Source: Eudorina sp. 2006-703-Eu-15 (lineage: Eukaryota > Chlorophyta > Chlorophyceae > Chlamydomonadales > Volvocaceae). Taken from it: a DNA stretch of 64,000 bases. Positions 47,343 to 59,227 of the stretch are shown one piece after another. Position 1 is the first letter of the stretch; each line of letters begins with the position of its first letter. Location: NCBI GenBank assembly GCA_003117195.1, contig BDSI01000050.1:62001-126000 (forward strand), in the 5' to 3' direction. Made by a program: the position numbers and the translations under genes. Below the pieces are notes generated by a model that did no database searches, was not told where the DNA came from, and saw nothing but the letters and a program-made list of their open reading frames with translations.

Positions 47343-50300
47343 ATGGGGGACAGTGGGCCGACGCCCAGGGTGAGAGGCACCGCGCAAGTGACGGTCCGCA
47401 GTGCCGCAGGGCGGAGGACTTCGCGTGGAGAGCCAGGCGGGTGTTGCGGCTCTGGTGCCCCCAACTCCGTCCCTGGAGCAGCAGCAGTCCGTGGACTACC
47501 CCGCCCTGCAGACCCACTATAACCACCCAGGGACACCTCATGTCTCACAGCTTGCCCTGGTCACCCGTCCTGCGTTTGGCTTCCATCCTCCGCCGTGCCG
47601 TGCCGCCCATCCGCAGGGGCAAGGGCAGCGTGACGTGCGTCACGGCGTCAAACAACGTGATCCTGGTGGCCACGGCCAGGGGCTACCTGCTGCGGTACAG
47701 CTGGGACGAGAATGACTGCGAGAAGGTACAGCCGGGTCGGCAAGAGGCCGACGCATGCATGCGGTATGTGGCGGGTGCTGGTTGCCAGCCGCCGTTTCGT
47801 GTACGGCACGGTACGACGCAACGCGTGAGGGTGGGCTGCGGGGCTGTTGAGGGGATTGAGCTTGCGGGGCCAACGTGCGGGTCTGGGTGGACCTCTCGGT
47901 GCCTCGGTCCCAGATCGCTGTGGCGAGTGCCCCCTCGCCGACCCCTCCCTCGCTCGCTCCCCTCGTCCCTCCCGCCGGGGGAGCGCCTTTCGCTGTTCTG
48001 CGCAGGTGAGCGAGGTGGAGGTGGTGGCGGCCAAGCAGGTGGCGGACCACCGGGTGACGGCGGTGTTCATGGACCCGTGGGCCAACCACGTGCTCGTTGC
48101 CATACGGGGTCCACCGGCCGGCCACGGCGGCGGCGGGGGCGGCGTCTTTTCTTCCGCGCCGGCGACCCACCCCTCCGAGGTGTACTACGTGCACAGGTGG
48201 GGTGAGGGCGTGCAGGCTCGCGGGAAAGGGAGGGGGCGGGGGGTAAATGGGGATTGGGCCAGGTGGGGTCGGAACAGGTCGGGTCGGGCATGCAGGTTAT
48301 GCGTTTACCAACTGACAGGTGATTTGAAAATGTTTTATGCTGGGTGATGCGCCTGTGGTGTAACGTATGTGGTACTGCAGCAGAGAAGCCGGACAACTCG
48401 CCTGCAGCCGCGGGTCGAGATGGGAGGGCCGCGAGGCTGCAGCTACTTGCCACGCCGGGCTCGGCACATGCCGGGTCCTGTCCCCTGTCCTCGGGACGCG
48501 CTTCGCTTTGGTCCGGTTGTCGAGATAGATCGAAAAGCGGTTGCGATCACCCTTGCTGCCTCACTATCCGGCGGCCTGACTGTCCACCCGGTTGCCCGTC
48601 CGCCCGGTTGTTCCGATTGTTAATATCCCTATCCCGCAGGAAGTGGACGCGGGCGAGGGCGCTGGCGGATCTGCGGCCGGCGGGCCACTTGACCGCGGTG
48701 GCGTGGTGCGCTAAGCAGGTGGGCGGGACGGGGCGGGGCGGGGCTGGCCGCAAGAGGCCGCTGCGTCGACAGGTGCTGAGCTGACAGGCACCATGAGCCC
48801 TTGGATGGGGCGGGAGGGAGCGGGCGGATCGGCACACAAGCTGGAGGCGGGGGCTGCCTCCGCCGGGGTGGTGGGGCGGCCAGCAGCGCCAGCTGGGCCG
48901 ACTGGGAGTTGGGATCGGCGAACCGCCGGAGCGGCCCCTGTGCTGTGGTGCCTTCTGTTTGCACCTGCACCACAGCACATTCGGCGCTGTGGCGCGCGGG
49001 GCTCGCACTCTCGCCCTAGCCCTCTGCGCGAGCGTTATAACCGTTCATGAGGGATCATGACTCGCTTAAGCCTGGACGCACCAGCGGGTACCTGGGGGGC
49101 CCAGTCGCCCGGCCAGGGCTTTCTCGCTGCAGGTCGCGGAGCCGGGGAAGCACCTGTCGAGCCCTACTCGCCTGGTGGTGGTGGTGGTCCTGTGCTGGGG
49201 ACTGACAGGATGGCCTGTGGCAGGATGGCCTGTGTAGCGTTCCTTGCCCGTGAGTTTGACACGCTTTGACTTGACTTTCCACTTGACCGGTCCGCCCGGG
49301 ATCCGCTTCCGCTCTCTACCGTGTGGGGCTGGGGAATCAGGCCGACGACAGCGGCAGCGCCGGGGCCGGAGGCGGCAGGGGCGCGTCCTCCACGGCGGGC
49401 AGCGCGGCCGCGGGGGATAGCTGCACGGGGTAAGACAGGGCCGGGCGAGAGGCGAGCGGCGGCGTGCCGCGGCCGCGGCCGAGCGTGCTCGTCGACGGAC
49501 TCGTCCCGGCACATCACCCCTCAACGATACCCGGGCACGTCTTGGCATGCCTTCAGTTCCAAATGTAATATGTATGTGATGTATGTGTATATATGTGTTT
49601 AATGATAAACCTTCCCAGAACCGCGTATATGTATGTGTGTGAGTATGTATGTAACGGGGACGTGTAAGAACCACGCGCCCGCGCGTGTCGCCGTCTCCAC
49701 CACCCCGCAGCGCCATCCTGCTGGGCACCGAGACGGGGTCCCTCCTGGAGCTGGCGCTGGACGAGCGGCAGAAGAAGGACGCGGCGCCCAAGACCCTGAT
49801 AGAGGGGCTCCCCGCCAAAGTGAGTCCGTCAGTCCGTCCCGCAGCTCCAGGGGCTGCAGTGCGTGTGTGCCGGGGACGTCGAGGCGCTGGACCCGTCGGC
49901 CCGCGCCCGCCGGGCTCCGCCCTCTACAGCTGATCACCACACATACCCGGGAGCCCGCCCGTGACGCCCCCGCCCACTGACCGTGTCGCCTCCCCGTCCA
50001 GAACTTGCATGACCGCTTGCCTGCTTGCCGCCTTACCGTCGTGCACCGCACACCCCGCCGCATACCCGTACACACACACACAACACACACATACACAAAA
50101 TACACACACACACACGGTCTGGCGGGTTTCTTTTCTAAACGCACACATGCACACGCGCGCGCAGGACCGCCGCCCCGGCCACGCGCCGGCCACCACCGCC
50201 GGCCCGGCCTCCTCAGCCGCCTTCACCAGCCTCTACCAGATCTCCCTCCCCGCGGGTCGCAAGGCCCTCCTGGCCACCACACCCTTGCACCTCCGTCTCT

Positions 50301-53300
50301 GGGTCGCACCGCCCGCCGCCGCCGCCGCCGCCGCCAGCTCCTGGCAAGCGCTGTTCACGAGCGGCGGACGCGGCGGTCAGCTGCCGCCGCCACTGGCGGT
50401 CCTCGAGGCGGTGGCGCCATCGCCGTACAGTCAGCTGCAGCTGTGGTGGCCGTTCGGCCTGTCCGACCTGCCCAGCCGGTTCGCCTGGCTGGTGGGCGGG
50501 GTGGTGATGCACGGAGAGCTGGACTGGGACGCGCTGGCGGAGGCGGCGGCGGGCCTCGCCGGCGGCGGCGGCAGCGGCGGCAGCAGCGAGGTGCTGTCCG
50601 GGGTGGTGATGCTGCCGGTGGACGGCAACGGGTCCGAGGGTAAGGGCGGCGGGTGGGCTCAGCTAGGGGATCGAGGGGCGTGGGGGTTGAGAAGTAAAAC
50701 AGCCCAGACACACCCAGCTGGGCCTGGGGGATTGGAGGGCTGGAGGACTGGGGGCGGGTTCACCTCCTAACTGGGTGGGCGACCGTTGTGGTGGGCCAGC
50801 TTGCAGCTATCGGCGTTTCCGGGCGTGGCTTGGCATTCTTACCGCACGAAGTCAGGAGCGCCCGGCCCCTGGACTGTGGGTGCAGCCCGCACTGTGCACC
50901 GCTGCCGTGACGAGCCAACAGCCGCCCCACCCCGCGCCCTCAATGGAACCCGGGCAACGCATCGCCGACTGATCAATGCATATGTGTCCCGGTCGGTCGC
51001 GTTTGTTTGTGTGACTGTCGTGTCCCTTGGGTGTCTCTGTGTGGGCAGCGGACGGCGACGGCGGCAGCACGTCCGCCTCCGCGGGTGGCGACGGCGGCGG
51101 CGCCCGCAGCCTGGTTGTGACGGAGTACCACCTCCTGCTGCTGGCGCGGGATCGGCTGAGGCTGGTCAATCGGGTCAACGGCCGTACGGTCCTGGAGCGG
51201 GCCTTCCGGTCGCCCCTCACCCGGAGCGTCACCGGCGAGCCATCCCGGGAGATCGGTGAGTACGGCAGGGGGCCCGGGTCAGGGCAAGGTTGGGTGTTAA
51301 GGCAACAGGGTAGGGGCAGTGCCGGGTTAGAGGAAGGGGCAGGGGAGGGGCAGGGTACAGGTAAGGGCAGGGCGGGTGTCGGGTGGGTCGAGGGTCAAGG
51401 TAGGTCGCATGTGCCCATGTACAACTTCCTCCGGGGCCCCATCCCGCGTCCTTCGACCTCAGAAACAGCCAACTCTCTCTCCCCGCTTCCCAACCCCCCT
51501 TGCCCTGCTCGTAACCCCTCCCCATCCCCGCCCTCCCCTCGCCCCCACTTCCCACCCCACCCCCACGTCCCTCTCTCCCCTCCCGCCCAGACGGTCTGGT
51601 TCGCGACCCCGTCAGCGGCACCATCTACATGGCGGTGGACGAGGCGCTGTACGAAGTTGTACTGCAGAACGAGTCACGTGGCATGTGGCGGGTGTACCTG
51701 GACCTGCAGGTGGGGGGAGAGGGCCGGGCCGGGGCGGGGGGCAAGAGGGAGACGGGGGGAGAGGGGGAATGACGGGCCGGGGAGGCGGGGACTGGGGGCC
51801 GCGTTCGGGCCGCCGGTTAGGGTCCGGCCCTTGGCCGGCCGGCGTGTGTGTGGTGCGCATGCCATGCCCACTCGCCTCCTGCGTCAGGCAGCCCACGACC
51901 CTCTTCACGTCAGGCAGCCGTGGAGGGCTACGACGGTTGGCCTGTTGTGCACTATTAAGGCCGGCCGGGCTGATCTGATCTGGTGCTGCGGCCGCTGCCA
52001 CCTGATGTGGAAGCGTGGCTATCTGACGGACGGACTGACGGACTGACGGACGGACTGACTTCGCAGGACTGGGATGTGGCGCTGCGCTGCTGCTCCGGCC
52101 CGGCTCAGCGAGACGAGGTGCACCGGGGGAGGGCGGAGGCGGCCCTGGCGGTCGGGGACTACCGCACGGCCGCGGTGCACTTCGCCAAGGTGGGCCCCCT
52201 CCCTTTGGTGTGATGTGTGTTGCGCAAATTCCAATACAACACAACATCCAAACCCCGAACGAGCTTTAGAAGCGATCGCCGGCCGCAGTCCCTGCCGGCG
52301 CGTCCCCGTCCTCTTATATTCAGCGAAGGCACACCCACCCTCCGCTCGCGCACCGTTGGACGGATAGACGGACGGACGGACGGACGGACGGCTGGATGAA
52401 TGGCTTTGTTTTGGCGCCCCCAAGTGCCCCACCCCCCACCCCCTGGGCCTGTTTCTCTGGGTTTGTTTCTTTTTTCATTGAACCCCCAACCCCCTCCCCC
52501 TCCCGCAGGTCACCGACGGGCGGCCGCCCTTCGAGGACGTGGCCCTGCAGCTGGCCGAGTGCGGCGACCCCGCGGCGCTGCGGACCTTCCTCGCCACGCG
52601 CCTCGCCAGCCTGGCGGCGTCGCTGGGCGCCAGCGGCACGCGGGGCGGTGGTGGTGGCGGTGGTGGTGTGCTGGGCAGCAGCGGCGGCGGCGGCGGCAGC
52701 GGCGGCCCCGCCGCCGCCGCCTCCCTGGGGGCCCCCGCGGGGGGTCCCGAGCGCGCCCAGTGCACGCTGGTGTCCGCCTGGCTGACGGAGCTGTACCTGG
52801 ACGCCATCAACCGGGCGCTGCTCGAGGTGAGGTGCGGTGCGGTGCGGTCACAACGCCGTGATGTGTTGTTTCAGCAGGCAGAGCGGGAGTGCGTGACATG
52901 CGAGGGGCCGAGTGGCGCCCAATAGTTTGCCCGTATGCGTATATAATATACCCATTGCCCCACCCGCCGTGACGTGTGTGTGTGGGGGGGGAGGGGGCAG
53001 TGGGGGATGCGGGTATTCGACCGCCGCCGCTGCGGACTGTTGTGCGGCGTTGTGGGTCGCCGCCCATCATCGTGACCATCACCGCCATCATCGTCATTGT
53101 CATGGTGAACTCATCCCGCGGATCCAGCGAATCATCGGTCGGCTGGGCTCGGCAGGGCCCTGAGTTCCCCGCGTCATAACGGGCCGATGCGCAACCAGAC
53201 CTAAGGCGGCAGGTGACAGGCTGTCTGTCGTACCCATTGCCGTGCTGACCATGCGGGTCCGCACCCTCCGCCCCAGACGCTGTATCCTGAGGCATCATGC

Positions 53301-56300
53301 CGCCCCTTGTCCCCATCATCTTCTTTCCCTGTTTCCCCGCCCCGGGGGTGCAGGCGGGTGGTGAGGCGGGGGAGGCCTACCAGTCGGCGGTCAGGGCGCT
53401 GCAGACGCACCTCAGTGACTGGGTGCACGTGATGGACCCGGGTGGGTGGGTGGGTGGGTGGGTGGGTGGGTGGGTGGGGGGTGGGTGGGTTGGGGGGGAG
53501 GAGGGGCGGGGGCTGCGGACTACCATCCGTGGCGAGACCACCATCCGTCATCGCATCCTCTCGGTTGTCATATCGCAGCACACGGCCTCACGCACCCGAG
53601 CACGCGCCTTGAGCGCTGTCGCTGGTTTCACCCGAACCGCAACGACCAGTGATATCGGCCGACAGACGGACCCACAGACGGACCCACAGACGGACGCGCT
53701 GCCGATCCCCTCCCTCCCTCCCCCCAACCGCCGCCGCCGCCGCCGCCCTCCCCCTCCCTCCTCTCCCCTCCCCTCCCCCTCCCCTCCCCTCCCTCCCCTC
53801 CCTCCCCTCCCCTCCCCTCCCCTCCCTCCCCTCCCCTCCCCTCCCTCCCCTCCCCTCCCCTCCCTCCCCTCCCCTCCCCTCCCTCCCCTCCCCTCCCCTC
53901 CCCTCCCCTCCCTCCCCTCCCCTCCCCTCCCCTCCCTCCCCTCCCCTCCCCCCTCCCCCCTCAGGCACCACCGTGTCGCTGCTGGCCAGCTACGGCCGGC
54001 TGGACGAGCTGCTGCAGCTGGCGCAGCTGCGGGGCGACCACGAGGGCCTGCTGGAGCAGCTGATGGCGCGGCCGCAGCCGGGGGGGGCCGTCGGGTGAGT
54101 TTGCGGGGCGTAAGGGGGGAGGGGGGTAAACGAAATTGGCAGACGTTTCAAACTGCGTTGCTGCTGCCAGAGCGAGGGGGGGCGAGGTACTGGGTCTTGA
54201 AGTCCCTGGCGGCGGAGGCGGTTTTCCGAGCCCTTGCATCGCCAAGGGTGGCACCTCGCTGCTCCGGAGCTGCCGAGGCTGCGGGGCGGGGTTCTTGGCC
54301 GAGGGGCCTCGCCGGCGGGCGGGAGTTGTGTGTCTCGAATGCGCTGGAGCTGGGGCGGGGGGACGGGGTTCGGTGAAGCGCAGTGCGGGGTGCGTGGGGC
54401 CCTTTGTCCCTCCTCCCTCGGCAGCTCGGTGACGGAGCGGTCACATGGGCCCGATGTTTGGCAGTACGATAAGGGGCGCCGTTGGCAGTACGATGGCCGC
54501 CTTCTTTGCACCCTACTTGGTCTCCGTCATCACGCGCCATACCCCCCTACCCTCAACCGTCTTACCCTGCCCCCCTGGCCCCCGGCCGCCCCACCCCCCG
54601 CGCCCGTTGGGTGTGCCTGGGTTCGTTCTTTGGGTTTATTTCTTTTTTCAATTTACCCCCCCGCGCCCATGTCCCCGCAGGGCCCTGCAGGTGCTCCGCT
54701 CCCCCGCCGTCAGCCGGGAGCTGGTCTACAAGTTCGCCCCGGGTCTGGTGGCGGCGGCCGCCGACGAGGCCGTGGACTTCTTCATATCGCAGGTGGGCTC
54801 TGGGTCGGGAGCTGGCTTGCGGCGGGATGCGTGTGTCCTCAGCGCCACCGATTGACGCAAGAGGAGGAGAGCAGTGCCGCGCGGTTTCGGAGGTTCGATC
54901 CGAAGGCCCTTGAGGATGCGGCGCGGCGTCAGTCCAGGGCAGAGGGGCAGTGCGCAGCGGTGCGCTCTCTTTGCTGACGCGATGACTCACCGCCGACAGG
55001 CGCGATAGATAGAGATGCCCTGCACCTGCGTAGGGCGCGCCTTGGGCGGCCAACGTCAGTCACCCCGCCCGCCCGCCCGTGCCTGTATGTGTTTGTGTCG
55101 CCCTCCTCGCAGCGACCCCCCCTGGACCCTCGTCGCCTGCTGCCGGCGCTGCTGCGGTACGGCGAGCCGGACTCTCCCGCGATGGCCCGGCGGCACGTGC
55201 TGCGGTACGTTCGTACGGCTGTGTGCCCACCGAGATAGCAATTACACCACCCATGGTGTCAGCCCCCACATCCCGTGTCATCTCCGACCCGCGGGGGTCT
55301 TCGGATGGGTGGGTTCATGCGAGGGAGGGGGGCCCGCGGCCGACGGGTCCCCGGACCGACGAACCGACGGACCGACCGACGGCGCCGTGCTGTCACTCCC
55401 GGGGGGCCTTCCTGCTTGGTGCGGGGCGGCGTGGTGTCCACCTTCGTATGACTGACGATTGTGGTGGGGCAGCAGCAGCAGGGGATGCGCGGGATACCGA
55501 TACCTTAGGAACTTTCGAGGCAGCACCGCACGGACACACACGGGTGGGCTTCTCCTTGAACACATGCATTCGGGATCGTGACGCGCGTGCGGCCCCGCCA
55601 CCTGTCCTGTCCTGTCCTAACTTGTCCTGTCCTGACCTCACAACCTCCTGAACACACACATACACACACACCCATGTGGCGACATGTGGCGACAACAGAT
55701 ATGTCGAGTTCGCCATCGAGGAGCTGGGCTCGACTGACAGGTGCGTGTACGGCAGGTTGTACGGGAAACGCACCTGGTATCTTTTTGCCGCCAGGCGGTG
55801 GGTGGTTTCCAACTTTTTATGCCGGGGGAGGGATGTGGGGGGCCGCCCTTGATCCCGGTCCCGCTGGCGCACCAGCGGAAAGGGACGGGGGATTGCGCCG
55901 CGACGAGATTCCTTGGGAGCTGTGGGAGCCCGCGCAGTAATGTCCATGCGGTGCCTGCCGATGCACTAGAAGGTCCTGTGGTTGCAGCGGGCTGTGTTGA
56001 TGATGAAACCCCATATGCCTGGCACTTTCTGGAATTTTGAAATGAACCTGAAGTCCTTGCACTGGGCCCTCTCTCAACGGGGAACACTTCCTTGCGGCGT
56101 TCGTCTGTCATGCGTCATCTGCGGTCGGCATGTGGGGTTTCGGTGGATCCTGCCTGCAGTGCCGTACACAACCTGGCGGTGGCGCTGTACAGCCTGGCAC
56201 CGGGCGAGGAGGGCGAGGCGGCGCTGCTCCGCTACCTGACACGTGCCGGCCGCGGCGGAGCCAACCTGGCGTACGGCGGCACGGCGCCGCTGTACGACAC

Positions 56301-59227
56301 GCAGTACGCGCTGCGGCTGGCTCAGGAGTGCAACAAGCCGCGCGCGGCGGTGCGGCTGATGTGCCAGCTAGGTGCGCCCACCGCCGACCGCGTCGAGGTT
56401 CCGGAGGGGGGGAGGGGATAAAAGGGGAGGGGAGGCCCCTTGCTGTTCCCATGAAGCGAAGGTGAAACGCGCGCAACTGACCAACTGCATCCCGCTGTGT
56501 AGTGTGGCCTGGCCGTGGTGGCTTGCCCGTCACGCCTGTGCATGGGTGCATCCTGTTGCTACGGGGTGTATCGTCGGTGTATCGGCCGAAGCAGCGCCTG
56601 CCTGCCCTGCCCTGCCCTGCCGGTGCTGCCGGTGGCCGGTCTGGATGATGGCCTCGCCCACGGCCGCTCCTGACCCCCCTCCACGCGGCGGCGGCTGCTG
56701 CAGGCATGTACCCGGACGCTGTGCGGTCGGCTCTGGCGCTGGACCTGGGTCTGGCCAAGGCGGTGGCGGGGGAGCCCGACCAGGACGATGCGCTGCGGAG
56801 GAAGCTGTGGCTGCAGGTCAGGCGGGCGGGCGGGCGGGCGGGCAGGCGGGCGGGCAGGCAGGCGGGCGGGCGGGCAGGCGGGCGGGCAAGCGGGCGGGAC
56901 GGCAGGCGGTTCGGAGTCGGTCTAGCACCGGCCCCCCCTTTTAACACTCAACATCACACCACACCACACCAGACGCCACACCCTCTGACGCGACGCGACC
57001 TTCCGACGCGAAGCGGCGGCCCACTGAGTGTTTGTCGGTGGCAAGGCAGGAGTACACAGTCATGCAAGGGGTTTAGCGACCTTCAGGCCGCACATACCAA
57101 ACAGCAGCCCATGCCAAGCCCTGAAGTCACATGTACAGCAAGGCTGCGGATTGGTGATGGGTCTGTTGTACGGCAGGTCGCGCGGCACGTGGTGGAAAAC
57201 GGGAGCAAGGTCGTGGCGGCGGCGGCGGCAGCTTCGGCTTCTGCGGTCGTCGGCGGCGGCGAGGCGGACCCCACCTCCCACATCCGGACCGCGGTGGAGT
57301 TTCTGCGGGAGGCGGATGGGCTGCTGCGCATTGAGGACATCCTGCCGTTCTTCCCGGACTTCGTCACCATCGACAACTTCCAGGTGCGTGTAAAAGAGAA
57401 CTGAGCCAGGTGCGGGTGCGTGTGACGGTGCGCGCGTGGTTAGCGACTTGCGCGTGTGCGTGTGCGTGTGCGTGTACGGGTGCGGGTGGGCGAGAGGGAC
57501 GACCGGGGGGCCCAGCAGGAGAGGACCAGCAGAGGGCAGGGGGGCAGCAGGAGGGGGCAGCAGGAGGGGGCAGCAGGAGGGGCAGCAGGAGGGGGCAGCA
57601 GGAGGGGGCAGCAGGAGGGGGCAGCAGGAGGGGGCAGCAGGAGGGGCAGCAGGAGGGGGCAGCAGGAGGGGGCAGCAGGAGGGGGCAGCAGGAGCCCGGG
57701 GCTGGCGGTGCAGATGCGGGGGTGAGAAACATGAAAAGTGATGCGCTCGGGTGTGCACCCGCACCCCCCTCCCCCTCCCCCCTCCCCCAGGCCGCCATCT
57801 GTGACTCCCTGGAGCGCTACGGGGCCGCCATCGAGAGCCTCAAGGCGGACATGGAGGAGGCCACCGCCATCGCGGAGGCGCTGCGGGCGGACATCGCCAT
57901 GCTGGGGGCCAGGTGGGGGCCGGGTGGGGGAGGGGAAGAGGGCCGGGCACTGTGAACTGTCCTGGCCTGAACTGACCTGAGCTTGTAGGCCCCCTCTTGT
58001 TGGCCCCCCCTTGAAGGTGCTGCGGTACCGACTGTTGCGCCCGGGTCCCGGCGATGCGCGCCGCGGTGGCCCCAGCTGAGAAGTAAGCGTTACAATGTGG
58101 ATCCCCAGCTTGACTCCCTTGACGCCCTCCTTCCCGCCCGGACCCGCCCCTCGCTGCCCCCCTCCCGCCCGACAGGACGGCGGTGGTGTCGCTGTCGCAG
58201 CCCTGCGTGCGCTGCGGGCGGCCCATCTCGGAAGCGGCGCCGCTGACGAGCCTGCCGCAGGGTGCGGATGGAGGGGCGGCGGGGCTGATGAGCGCGATTG
58301 GGCCGTTGGGTTCGCAGCCTCAGTGGGTCTCCCCTCCCTCTGGCGCCTCCCCTCCCCCTAAATCCCGCCTCCCTCGGCGAGTTGTTCGCTGGACAATCAA
58401 GGGTTGGGTGCCTGGCAGAGAGGGTCGCGGGGTTCGGGTGCCTGGCAGAGAGGGCCGCGAGGGTCGGGTGCCTGGCAGAGAGGGTCGCGGGGGTCGGGTG
58501 CCTGGCAGAGAGGGCCGCAGGGTTCGGGTGCCTGGCAGAGAGGGTCGCGGGGGTCGGGTGCCTGGCAGAGAGGGTCGCGGGGGTCGGGTGCCTGGCAGAG
58601 AGGGCCGCGGGGGTCGGGTGCCTGGCAGAGAGGGCCGCGAAGGACGGCTGCGTCATCACGACCCTGTCATCCCTTTTGACCTTATCCGTCCGTTGCCCGT
58701 GTCGTCCCCCCGTGTTGCTTGTTGTCCCTTGGAACGGAACGTAACTGAACGGCAGGCGGCGCGCTGCCGCCCTTCTACGTGTTCCCCACCGGCTGCGCCT
58801 ACCACGTGGCCTGCTGCGCCGCCGAGGTGACGGAGCTGGTGGCGCCCAGGCAGCGGAAGCGGGTAAGGCTCAGGCAGCGGACGGCGGCAGGGGCGGCCAG
58901 GCAAACCAGCCTGCCGGCCTGCCACTTCCCCCCGCCTGCCTGCCACCACCTCCTCCTCCCCCCGCCCCCATCCCTCCCTCACCCCTCCCTCCCTCCGCTG
59001 TCCAGATCCACATGTTGATGGCGCGGCTGTCCCGAGTGGCCCCCGGTCAGACCTCCGTGGGGCCCTACAGCGGCGAGCCGGCCGCCGAGGTGACGGCGCT
59101 GCAGGACGCGCTGGCGGCGGAGATCGGCGGCGAGGACCCGCGCAACGGCGAGCTGACCGTGCGGCTGCTGGACGCGCCGTACGTGTACGACACGGACCGA
59201 GCGGAGGCCGAGTCGTGGGTCATATAG
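47343..59227 (+). CDS. VPS18: VPS18 (Pep3-like), HOPS/CORVET core subunit
   Basis: VPS18 belongs to the class C Vps core that tethers membranes before fusion with the vacuole or late endosome. Recognised exons: 47617-47725, 48006-48196, 48640-48718, 49711-49819, 50165-50639, 51049-51255, 51591-51709, 52067-52189, 52509-52826, 53354-53441, 53965-54094, 54681-54792, 55113-55204, 55699-55740, 56160-56371, 56704-56815, 57177-57383, 57791-57912, 58176-58261, 58756-58862, 59006-59227. They give about 1087 codons; human VPS18 has 973. Landmarks are GKGSVTCVTASNNVILVATA, AILLGTETG, MWRVYLDLQ, WLTELYLDAIN, DEALRRKLW-like RRKLWLQVARHVVE, IEDILPFFPDFVTIDNFQ and SLKADMEEATAIAEALR (coiled coil). Poly-Gly and poly-Ala inserts enlarge the loops. 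The 5' end is uncertain; the ATG at 47343 is only a candidate. The junction 48718/49711 breaks phase unless the donor TG|GTGCGC at 48710 is used. The C-terminal RING is degenerate. Confidence 0.93.
52345..52393 (+). repeat. GGAC tetranucleotide repeat
   Basis: GGACGGAC units lie in the VPS18 intron before the exon at 52509. Related GGACTGAC units occur at 52025-52058, before the exon at 52067. Confidence 0.85.
53440..53962 (+). repeat. GGGT array and CCCTCCCCT polypyrimidine array in one VPS18 intron
   Basis: The intron 53442-53964 starts with about twelve GGGT units directly at the donor. It ends with about 200 bp of CCCTCCCCT-type units up to the CAG acceptor. G-rich and C-rich tracts at the two ends of one intron could pair or form quadruplex structures. 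Confidence 0.85.
56816..56905 (+). repeat. GGCGGGCGG minisatellite at a VPS18 donor
   Basis: GGCGGGCGGGC and GGCAGGC units follow the donor of the exon 56704-56815 directly. They are intronic. Confidence 0.8.
57525..57695 (+). repeat. 13 bp G-rich minisatellite in VPS18
   Basis: Units of CAGGAGGGGGCAG and a 12 bp variant repeat about thirteen times in the intron between exons 57177-57383 and 57791-57912. Every unit carries an AG, so the true acceptor at 57790 stands after many decoys. Confidence 0.9.
58176..59227 (+). other. VPS18 C-terminal RING region, degenerate
   Basis: The end of the protein has PCVRCGRP, then FYVFPTGCAYHVACC, then NGELTVRLLDAPYVYD and AESWVI. Compared with animal VPS18, the first CxxC is kept. 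The C-G-H..H..C block reads T-G-C..H..C. The last CxxC before GEL is replaced by a segment without Cys (EDPRNGEL). Three or more zinc ligands thus look changed. Splice phases are consistent here, so a wrong exon model is not the obvious reason. Confidence 0.6.
58402..58650 (+). repeat. 30 bp minisatellite, eight units, in VPS18
   Basis: The unit starts with CCTGGCAGAGAGGG and repeats with an exact 30 bp spacing at 58411, 58441, 58471, 58501, 58531, 58561, 58591 and 58621. Because 30 is a multiple of three, several frames stay open through it and mimic a repeat protein, but it lies in the intron 58262-58755. Confidence 0.95.

Noticed and set aside
53588..53971. Gly/Glu/Arg-rich protein on the minus strand
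   Set aside because: It is the antisense of the CCCTCCCCT array in a VPS18 intron.
58298..58830. Repeat protein with GAWQRG units
   Set aside because: It is the 30 bp minisatellite inside a VPS18 intron; all frames are open because 30 is a multiple of three.
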